Part shown: positions 5,601-11,472 of the stretch, piece after piece
Numbering within the stretch: position 1 is the stretch's first letter
Layout: each line of letters begins with the position of its first letter
DNA from: Polyangiaceae bacterium
Lineage (GTDB): Bacteria > Myxococcota > Polyangia > Polyangiales > Polyangiaceae
Assembly (NCBI GenBank): GCA_025936205.1
Contig: JAICTU010000295.1
Coordinates: forward strand, 1 to 11,472
Direction: 5' to 3'
DNA length: 11,472 nt
Translations under genes and position numbers: made by a program
The notes under the pieces: generated by a model
The model's input: only the letters and a program-made list of their open reading frames with translations
What the model was told of the DNA's origin: nothing
Databases searched by the model: none

Positions 5601-6866
5601 ATACACCTCCAGCTCGCGCAGTACGGAGGCGGCGCGCTCGGAGGCGTCCGGACGCGCCTTGGGGTCGCTCACCAACGTCACCAGCGCCGACAGCAGATCG
5701 CCTTGTTCGCGGTCGCGACCGGCGAGCGTGACCCAGGTGACCACGCAGGACAGAGCCACCTTGATCACGAGCGGAGGTTCCTTCAACGCCAGGCAGCGCA
5801 CCAGCACCTGGCGAGCGAGGTTCGCGCTCGGGGCATCCCAGCCCGCGCGGCGCGTTAACTCGCGCAGCGCGACACCGCGCACGCGCGGCGATGTGTCATG
5901 CAGCGCGAGCCACACCAGCGTGCGCCGTGCTCGCCCACCGGGGCTGGCTCCGGAGACGCGCGCCAGCTCCTGGCGCACGTGCTCGCTCGGGTCGGCGAAG
6001 ACCGCGCGCAGTGGCGCGACCCGGAGCGGCTCCGGCAAGGCACCGAGGCAGCGCACCGCCGCGGCGCGGATCACCATGCCGTCGTCCTCGAGCCGCGAGG
6101 CGAGCACCTCGGAGAGCAAGGCGGCCAGCGCCGGCTCCGGCTGGCACGCCGCACAGAGTTCGAGCGCCGTCACCTGCGTCCAGCGCGAGCTGCGCTGTCC
6201 GCGTGCCCAGCCGAGCAGGGCGCGCAACGCCGGCACGCCCAGCCACTGCGAGCGGCGCTCGGGCTCGACCGCGCGCACCGCCGCGAGCAGCGTGCGCAGC
6301 GCCGCCATGCGGATCACCGGCTTGCCTCCGGGTTCCGCCTGGCGCAGCACCAGATCGACCAGGCCCGTCTCGCGCGCCGTACGCAGGAGTGGTTGCGGAT
6401 CGCTCGCGCCCATCAGCTTGCCCCGCAGCACGGCGTGGCACACCAGCGCTTCGTCGACGTGATCGGAGATCATCATGGACCAGCGCTCGCGCAGTGCTTC
6501 CACGTCGAGCCAGCGATCGACGGCCTTGCGATCCTTGCGCAGCTCCGACGCGGGCCGGCCCGATGCGGTGAGCGTGCGCAGCAGGAGCTCGCGCCGCTCG
6601 CGCTCGTCGAGCGCCTTCTGATAGCTCACCAGCAATGCCGCCGACTCGCCCTCGATGCGTTCGACCTCTGCCAGGCAGCGTTGCGCGACACGCACCAGCG
6701 CCGCGAACAGCGCCTCGTCGCGCTCGTGATCGTGGCGGGTGTCGAGCACCACTGCCTCGGCCACGACACGCAACGCACGCTGACGCAGGCGCAGGTCGAG
6801 CGGCGACAGGTGCACGGAGAGATCGCTGGCGAGGCGCTTCGCCGCACGCTCCAGGAGCCAGCTCAC
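2676..6866 (-). CDS. pgsB: HEAT-repeat / PgsB(CapB)-type poly-gamma-glutamate synthase fusion, 1396 aa
   Basis: The second half matches PgsB/CapB, the membrane-bound Mur-ligase-fold enzyme that uses ATP to join glutamates through gamma-amide bonds. Motifs seen in order: the P-loop GTRGKSGSE with K736 and S737, VVKTTGCEA (K757-T759), LWECMALQP (E809), TNAYPDHEDIQGPS (D839-H840), FSNGMSANE (N964), NNRADR (1001-1006) and GSQNIKG (1224-1230). All have direct counterparts in Bacillus PgsB, so I expect activity. Two hydrophobic segments, about 660-681 and 695-714, precede the P-loop; family members usually have one N-terminal anchor. Residues about 150-440 are Leu/Ala/Arg helical repeats of HEAT/ARM type. 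About 450-650 is a domain I do not recognise. A helical insert of roughly 140 residues (1055-1195) splits the ligase C-terminal domain, and about 150 further residues follow it. PgsB is normally near 400 residues, so this form is greatly enlarged. The GTG start overlaps the upstream stop as GTGA and has GGGAG 7 bases upstream. The polymer is inferred, not shown. Confidence 0.86.
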   Translation of the reverse strand: MSWLLERAAKRLASDLSVHLSPLDLRLRQRALRVVAEAVVLDTRHDHERDEALFAALVRVAQRCLAEVERIEGESAALLVSYQKALDERERRELLLRTLTASGRPASELRKDRKAVDRWLDVEALRERWSMMISDHVDEALVCHAVLRGKLMGASDPQPLLRTARETGLVDLVLRQAEPGGKPVIRMAALRTLLAAVRAVEPERRSQWLGVPALRALLGWARGQRSSRWTQVTALELCAACQPEPALAALLSEVLASRLEDDGMVIRAAAVRCLGALPEPLRVAPLRAVFADPSEHVRQELARVSGASPGGRARRTLVWLALHDTSPRVRGVALRELTRRAGWDAPSANLARQVLVRCLALKEPPLVIKVALSCVVTWVTLAGRDREQGDLLSALVTLVSDPKARPDASERAASVLRELEVYRTPELTRLAERCSEALARLGEGQSTRLDLGAGEREVVRALRVAARGDHAVGLLPLGSGRYRLTRGEPRKLRLWRLWHEARSPMPDKRRGYVHSRSRVSIGSYVVPPIGMAEVTPTRVPGERLLHGPVGGWAPFLPRVDDFLNASLSREPIRLVTAFGTIVVRGPQGFRRRQAAFWWLTKHYPTMCALRESALEANEASGQTAYISRARALGFEVELDAQDGALELGGRKWTLSSELPLKFLGLAGTLAVLPTDVLQQFFVHALSPNANEPRQLALVVWLIFAMFVVRAAAIMEAIGQNRSRIPLSIGGWGTRGKSGSERLKAALFHALRYDVVVKTTGCEAMFIHAQRDLPAQEIFIYRPYDKATIWEQRNMLDVAAQLRAQVFLWECMALQPRFVDTLIDEWGQDRITTLTNAYPDHEDIQGPSGEDVARVIGRFIPRGGLSFTTEEQELPLLRDAARNKRAELVAVEPLDADQLPVDLLDRLPYQEHPRNVALVLRLAEHFNVDREFALVEIADHVVLDLGVLKTYPEVSHRGRRMIFSNGMSANERAGFMSNWTRLEFDKHHPDTDDAVVTVLVVNNRADRVARSRVFAQILVDDAAANTAVIINSNLGGMLTFISEALDKKLENFYVTGDGAAVRVLERFDAAMRWLKVPGRPDALARSLERMLGALGVAQEEAAKACQSEALAPLLAAAEPEPLTQAVTALIAELAPGAPEPLKQDVLRHLGDQARRIQRARRCRKELEALVERNETSGVDALARLAYRELFLDRIQILWNTGATGDQVIDFITNHIPPGSRARLMGSQNIKGTGLDFVYRWLSVDSVEQRLRRLGNPSARQETLAWLGSYADFGLLDATRARDELTRIRDTKDPGWGPYEHLLGGVIARLETLVQEKTQRLVSQSSAGPWARILGYVEAWVDHLDSARRSKFAGRVLVDLFAARIGHGRAALLLREVTARQKGGWLLKDIKRWKAKHF

Positions 6867-9800
6867 GGCCGTTCTCCCGAGTTACCGGGCAGGGCGCGGC
6901 CGCGCTCCTGGAAGTCGAGAAAGGGCAGGCTGGAGGGCGAGAGGTCGCTCAGCCCGCGATCGCCCGACGCCGAGACCTCGACCCCCAGCTCGACCGCATA
7001 CACGGAGGCTCCGAGCGGCCCCGCCGGCGCATCGAACGTCCCGTCGACGCGTCCGAAGACGCGGATGCGCTCGCTGTTCGTGAACCATCGCCACCAGCTG
7101 ACGCCCAGTCCCGCGCTCTGCCTCATGAAGGACCGCGAGCGGTCCGGACCGAGCGGGCGATAGCTCGTGCCCGCGTCCAGCTCGACCAGGGTGTTGATCC
7201 CGGAGAGCGGCAGGAACAGCCAGGCTCCGCTCAAGCCGGTGCGATCGATGCCGCTGAAGTCAGGGCGCGGGCGCGCCTCGAGCTGCGCCTTGCCCAGGCC
7301 ATCCACCAGCGGCCGCCAGGAGGCGTTCAGCTCCAGGTTCAGATAGTGCCAGTGCTTCTCGCGATAGGGCGAGTATACGTCGGCGTCGGTGACGGAGAGA
7401 TCACCCGGGCGCAGCGGCTCGCGGTCGAGCGTGTAGCTGGCCTTCGGGGTCAGGTTCAGATTGCGCGTCAGCTCGAACAGCCAGGACAGCGTGCCTGTGC
7501 TGCGCCAGGAGAACGCCTCGAAGCCCTGCACGGTCTGCCAGTAGCCTTCGCTGTTGAACTGAACGCCGGGGACTCCTGCGCTCGCGGGCATGTCGAGGAA
7601 GATGCGGCCGAGCACGCTCGGCGGTCCGCTTCGGAAGCGCATGCCCGCCTGGCCGAAGCCCCAGAAGCGCGCCGGCCAGATCTCGCGTGCCAGGAGCGCG
7701 CTCGCCTCCAAGAACGAGCTCGACGGCGTCTGCAGCCCGCGCGGCCCTTCCTCGTCCAGGCTGCGCGAGCTGGCCACCAGGCGGCTGCGTCCCAGCACCA
7801 GCGCCGGCACACCCTCGGGACCGCGCGGCGGCAGCTCGGGCTCGCGCGCCACCAGCGCTTCGGCGAACTGAGGCGGCGCGGGCGGTGGGGGTGGAGCCTC
7901 GGGTTCCACCCAGCTCACGACGCGCGGCTTGGGCAGCCCCTGCGCTCGCGCCACCGACAGCCGGAACAGCGCTCGCCCCACGCTCGGACCGAAGCGCATC
8001 GTGCACGGCCCCTCCGTTTCGATCGGCAGCTCGACGCGCAAGGGCGCGCCGAGCGCCGCCGTCTCTCCGATGCGCAGGGCTCCAGGATCAACGCCGGAGG
8101 GCAGCTCGAAGTTGCGGATCGGCTCGTCTTCGCCGCAGCTCTCCCAGGCGATCTTTTCGCCCGCGCCGCCGGTGCCGCGCGACTCCAGGATGACGATCGT
8201 CGGGCCGCGCACGGTGATCTGTGCCGGCTCCTCGGACTCGACCTCGATCCAGCGCGAAGAGAGCCTGATCGGCACCAGCTTGCCGCCCAGCGTCGCTTTC
8301 ACCCAGCCCAGGGCGCGCTGGCCCGGCAGGCGCAGCTCGACCTGATGATCGCCCGGGAGCAGGGGCATTGCGCAGCTGCCCGGGCTCGCTCGGTCGCGCG
8401 GGCAGTCGAAGCGCTCGCCGTCACGGCGCAGCTCGGGACGGCAAGCGAGGTCGCTCGGATCCTCACAGCCGAGCTCGAGCTGCAGCGCCTCGGCACGCTG
8501 GAGCTTCACGCCGATCTGCACCGCGCTGTCGCCCTCGATCAAGAGCGCCAGCTCGGGCGCATCGACCAGCGCGCGCCTCACGCGCGTGCCGGGCGTGGGA
8601 TTCGGCGGCGCGGTGAGCGTCACCGTGGCGAAGCCCGCGGCGCGCTCGTAGGCATTCGGCACTACCCACTCGAACGCAGGCCCCAGCCGCGCCAACAGGC
8701 CGCTGGCGTCCTCGCCCAGCGCCGCCGCACGGCTCGCCAGCAGGCGCGAGCGCAACGCGAAGCTCGGCTCTCCAGTGTCCAGCGATTGATCGGCAAGCAA
8801 CGCCGCGGCGCGCGCCAGCGCGGCACCGTTCGGCTGGGCGCGACCGATCGCCTCGTAGGCGCGCGCAGCGAGCAGCGGCAGGCCGTTCTGCTCGGCACAG
8901 TAGCCGAGGAGCAGTGACTCGGCGTCCGCGCCCAGCTCGCGCGGAGGCTCCGTCTCGGCATTGAAGCTCGCGCAGCCGCTGACGCGCAGGCGCTCGCGGC
9001 GCCGGGTCAGCTCCGCCACGGGCTGCGGCAAGGACAACGGTCCGATCTTGGAGCTCAGACTGACGGGCACCACCGTGCGGGCCTCGGCGGGCAACCAGGT
9101 GTCCTCGCGCTCACCGGGCGGTTCTGGGGCGGCGTCACGCAGCGCCAGCTCCTTGAAGCCGAGCGCGTCCAGCAAGCGCGCTCGCTGCCCATGCAGCTCG
9201 CTGATCGCGGCCTCGCCACGCGCCGCGCGCAGACTGTGGCCCAGCTCGCGCAGCCTGACGAGCGAGCTCTCGAAATCGCCGGGCGGCGGGGCGCTGTGCT
9301 GCGCCGGAGCCGCCGCCGAAGGCGCTGGTGCAGCCTCGGCCACGTCCGGCGCGCGACGGAGCTCGACGCGCGCGCGCGCCGCCGCCCCGCGACCGCGCAG
9401 CGAGAGCAACGCGTCGGCGGGCTCCACGCGGATCTCGCTGGCGCCGGTGCGCGCGCCGCGCCCCCAAACGGAGAGCTGGCGGCGCCCCAGGCTCACTTCC
9501 AGCTCCTGCGCTGGCACGCTGGCGGGCAGGCCCGCCGGTGCGAGCGAGATGCGCACGACGCTCATCGCGCCGGCGCCGGGCAGCTCGAAATCCGCACTCG
9601 CGCCATCGCTCAGCTCGGTCCAGGTGCGTACCCGACGCAGCCACTCGCAAGGGGCCATGACCCCTTCGCTCAGGCGCACGGCGAGCGGGAGCGCGTCCGC
9701 CGGCACCTGCAAGGCATGCACCCCCGCACCGATCGCCACCTCCGAGCTCAAGCCGGCAGCGGAGTGCAGCGGCACGCTCGTGGCATCGAGACTGATACTG

Positions 9801-11472
9801 GTCTCCGGCACCGGCTCCGGTGCGAGCGGCTTGAACAGCAAGGGCACGAAGTGTTGCGGTCGCACATCGGCGCTCAGCAGCGTGGTGCCCGGCGCCGGGA
9901 ACAGCCAGCGATCGAAGCGTTCAACGGCAGGCATCGAGTCCGGCGCTGCGCCCGGCAACGGACAATCGACGCCCGGCTCGAGCGGCACATACTCGGCGCT
10001 GGTGAGCGCGCCCGGGCTGGGCAGCACCGAACGCAGCGGGATCGAGCGCCAGAAGGCCGACACGGTGGTCCACACCTCACGGTCCTCGCGACGTAATCCG
10101 AGCCAGCGCTCCAGCTCCCCGCCCCAGGCCGGCCGCATGCCGGGCGCCAACGCATCGCGCCCGTGCAGCGCGAGCAGCCAGAGCTGCTCTTCGCTGGCGG
10201 CGCGTCCTTTCAGCTCCAGCTTTGCCACCGAGCCGAGCGGGGCAGGCGGCAATACCCCCGCCGAGGCCGGCGGCTCCACATCGCGCCGGTGTTGCAGTGC
10301 CAGAATCTCCAGCGTCGGCGTGCCGGCAGCGCTCAACGCGCGATCGGCGAGCGCCACTGCCGAGCGGCTCTGCGGCTCGGTCTGCGCGGCCTCCAGCAGC
10401 AACCAGGCGCGCAGATCGCCCGCCGGAGCGCCGTCCGCCAGCTCCACCAGGCTAGCGACCTGTCCGCTGCGCGTGGCGCGCGCCCCTGCGACCGCCCGAA
10501 CCCAGGCGGGCGCCGCCCGTTGTGCTCGCCGCAGGAGCCGCAAGCGCCGCCGCACGGGCTCAGCGAGCAGCTCATGGAACTCCTCGCGCTGCACGTATGC
10601 GCTCTGTTCCAGCGTGATCTTGCCCTGCAACACCTCCAGCGAAACGCGCCCGCTCTGCGCAGGCGGCACCACCCGGATGCTGCGCGGCCGCGAAGCGATC
10701 GGCGGCACGCCGGGCGCCAGCCCCTGCGGCGCGTTCCAGGACAACTCACGACTCACGGCGTCGCCCTCGCGCAACACCACGCGCGCGTCACCAAACGCCA
10801 CCAGCTGCCAGCGCAACACGTCGATCTCCGGCGCCGAGAGCTCGAACCGCTCGCCGGCGTGAAACTCGCGAGGGGCGCTGAACTCATAGCGCGTGTCGCG
10901 GGTGAAATAGGGCCCCACGAGCGGGCGCACGCGCAGCGCTTGCTCGAGCCAAAACAGCTGCAAGAGATCGGCCGCCGCGCGGCGTTCCGTGGCCGGCAGC
11001 GCAGCGAGCAGCGCGGAGAGCCCGCGCCAGCTGCGCTCGGCGGCGCTGCCTTCCGGCAAACCCGGTGCCGCGCCGCCGCGCAACGCGGTCGCGACCGCCC
11101 GGTCCCAGTCGAGCCAGGCGAGGGGAGTCTCGGCGCGCGCCGCCACCTCCACCGTGAGCCAGCCTGCGCCCGGCAGACGTGCGGCGACGAAGTGTGACGT
11201 CGTCCAGCCAGGCAAGCGCAACTCTCCGCCCCGCGAAGGATCCCAGGTGATCACATCGGGCAGCTCCAGCTGCCCCGTCGCCAGACCGAGCACGGGCAAC
11301 TCGCCGTGCTCGCCGCGCACGCGCACGCTGTCGCCGGGCTCCGCCGGCACCAGCAGCACCTCACCCGATTCGAGCCGTATCGCGCTGGTCGCGTCGACCA
11401 CACGCGACGTCCCCGCCGGCCAGGAGAGCACGATGAGTCCCTCGGGCAGCACGCGGGCGCTCTGCTGCAACG
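6863..11472 (-). CDS. Large envelope protein with C-terminal beta-barrel-like segment, partner of the PgsB-type ligase; 5' end outside window
   Basis: At least 1535 residues are visible. The frame continues past the right edge, and there is no signal peptide at the visible end, so the start is missing. I do not recognise a named family. The first two thirds alternate beta-rich segments with short helical stretches. Two parts (coded around 9140-9290 and 8660-8940) look helical and TPR-like, for example LLLGYCAEQNGLPLLAARAY. A run of prolines (about 7875-7902) forms a linker. From about 7810 to 6940 the protein shows alternating aromatic/hydrophobic and polar residues in repeated 9-12 residue strands, such as GTLSWLFELTRNLNLTPKASY, SGAWLFLPL and RIRVFGRVDGTFD, typical of an outer-membrane beta-barrel. 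A helical-repeat region before a barrel recalls exporters such as BcsC and PgaA, but I see no sequence match to them. The stop overlaps the ligase start, so a shared envelope-polymer function is likely. Coding is certain; the barrel is a pattern judgement. Confidence 0.62.
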   Translation of the reverse strand, partial: LQQSARVLPEGLIVLSWPAGTSRVVDATSAIRLESGEVLLVPAEPGDSVRVRGEHGELPVLGLATGQLELPDVITWDPSRGGELRLPGWTTSHFVAARLPGAGWLTVEVAARAETPLAWLDWDRAVATALRGGAAPGLPEGSAAERSWRGLSALLAALPATERRAAADLLQLFWLEQALRVRPLVGPYFTRDTRYEFSAPREFHAGERFELSAPEIDVLRWQLVAFGDARVVLREGDAVSRELSWNAPQGLAPGVPPIASRPRSIRVVPPAQSGRVSLEVLQGKITLEQSAYVQREEFHELLAEPVRRRLRLLRRAQRAAPAWVRAVAGARATRSGQVASLVELADGAPAGDLRAWLLLEAAQTEPQSRSAVALADRALSAAGTPTLEILALQHRRDVEPPASAGVLPPAPLGSVAKLELKGRAASEEQLWLLALHGRDALAPGMRPAWGGELERWLGLRREDREVWTTVSAFWRSIPLRSVLPSPGALTSAEYVPLEPGVDCPLPGAAPDSMPAVERFDRWLFPAPGTTLLSADVRPQHFVPLLFKPLAPEPVPETSISLDATSVPLHSAAGLSSEVAIGAGVHALQVPADALPLAVRLSEGVMAPCEWLRRVRTWTELSDGASADFELPGAGAMSVVRISLAPAGLPASVPAQELEVSLGRRQLSVWGRGARTGASEIRVEPADALLSLRGRGAAARARVELRRAPDVAEAAPAPSAAAPAQHSAPPPGDFESSLVRLRELGHSLRAARGEAAISELHGQRARLLDALGFKELALRDAAPEPPGEREDTWLPAEARTVVPVSLSSKIGPLSLPQPVAELTRRRERLRVSGCASFNAETEPPRELGADAESLLLGYCAEQNGLPLLAARAYEAIGRAQPNGAALARAAALLADQSLDTGEPSFALRSRLLASRAAALGEDASGLLARLGPAFEWVVPNAYERAAGFATVTLTAPPNPTPGTRVRRALVDAPELALLIEGDSAVQIGVKLQRAEALQLELGCEDPSDLACRPELRRDGERFDCPRDRASPGSCAMPLLPGDHQVELRLPGQRALGWVKATLGGKLVPIRLSSRWIEVESEEPAQITVRGPTIVILESRGTGGAGEKIAWESCGEDEPIRNFELPSGVDPGALRIGETAALGAPLRVELPIETEGPCTMRFGPSVGRALFRLSVARAQGLPKPRVVSWVEPEAPPPPPAPPQFAEALVAREPELPPRGPEGVPALVLGRSRLVASSRSLDEEGPRGLQTPSSSFLEASALLAREIWPARFWGFGQAGMRFRSGPPSVLGRIFLDMPASAGVPGVQFNSEGYWQTVQGFEAFSWRSTGTLSWLFELTRNLNLTPKASYTLDREPLRPGDLSVTDADVYSPYREKHWHYLNLELNASWRPLVDGLGKAQLEARPRPDFSGIDRTGLSGAWLFLPLSGINTLVELDAGTSYRPLGPDRSRSFMRQSAGLGVSWWRWFTNSERIRVFGRVDGTFDAPAGPLGASVYAVELGVEVSASGDRGLSDLSPSSLPFLDFQERGRALPGNSGERP
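6874..6878 (-). promoter_or_regulatory. Ribosome-binding site that fixes the GTG start of the ligase gene
   Basis: The minus strand reads GGGAG at 6878-6874, then seven bases, then GTG at 6866-6864. This site lies inside the end of the upstream gene. It supports the GTG as the real start and, with the GTGA overlap, translational coupling of the two large proteins at matched amounts. Confidence 0.7.

Noticed and set aside
2682..5858. Plus-strand open frame of about 1058 codons opposite the ligase gene
   Set aside because: It is antisense to a gene with clear family motifs. Its translation is Arg/Gln/His/Ala-rich with no recognisable domain, as expected from the opposite strand of a GC-biased gene.
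6635..8917. Plus-strand open frame of about 760 codons opposite the envelope-protein gene
   Set aside because: It has the same shadow composition and no motifs, and it spans the junction of two real minus-strand genes.
8961..10862. Plus-strand open frame of about 633 codons, Ser/Arg/Ala-rich
   Set aside because: Low-complexity Ser/Arg translation opposite a coherent beta-rich protein; it is a GC-bias shadow.
11468..11470. TTG at 11470 as the true start of the envelope protein
   Set aside because: The frame is open to the edge, no signal peptide follows and no ribosome-binding site can be seen, so the real start is probably beyond the window.

Overview
The window is GC-rich with dense coding, and all five genes I can support lie on the minus strand. 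The long Arg/Ala-rich proteins, the strong third-position GC bias (which leaves long false frames open on the plus strand) and the large multidomain proteins suggest a big-genome Gram-negative bacterium. A member of the Myxococcota (Polyangia-like) is the most likely source. This is an inference from style; no marker gene fixes the taxonomy.

Read in the direction of transcription (high to low coordinates), the window starts inside a very large gene (11472 to 6863, 5' end outside). Its product is beta-rich, has helical middle segments and a proline-rich linker, and ends in a segment that looks like an outer-membrane beta-barrel. Its stop codon overlaps the GTG start of the next gene in a GTGA junction. 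That gene (6866-2676) encodes a 1396-residue protein. Its second half is a recognisable PgsB/CapB-type, Mur-ligase-fold poly-gamma-glutamate synthase with all the family motifs I could check. It is fused to a long N-terminal HEAT-like helical repeat region, a domain I do not recognise and two likely membrane segments. My reading is a coupled pair: a membrane-bound amide ligase that makes an anionic gamma-linked peptide polymer, and a large envelope protein that may carry or anchor that polymer at the outer membrane. The usual membrane partner PgsC/CapC is not in the window and may lie upstream of 11472.

A gene-free stretch of about 330 bases (2347-2675) follows. It holds two consecutive hairpins just after the ligase gene, probably the end of that transcript, and a weak promoter candidate for the next operon. 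The second operon contains a type II NADH dehydrogenase (ndh, 2346-967), a divergent histidine-phosphatase-superfamily protein (954-328) and the first part of an NAD-dependent epimerase/dehydratase of the extended SDR family (289 to beyond 1). Its gaps are only 12 and 38 bases.

The clearest anomaly is in the last gene. Eleven tandem 15-bp units (61-225) sit in frame inside its Rossmann fold and insert about 55 residues of repeating L/S-S-G-S-Q just after the dinucleotide-binding motif. The units come in two sequence types arranged in blocks, which points to recent slippage expansion. The two most interesting items are this in-frame minisatellite in a metabolic enzyme and the HEAT-fused PgsB-like ligase with its coupled barrel-like partner.
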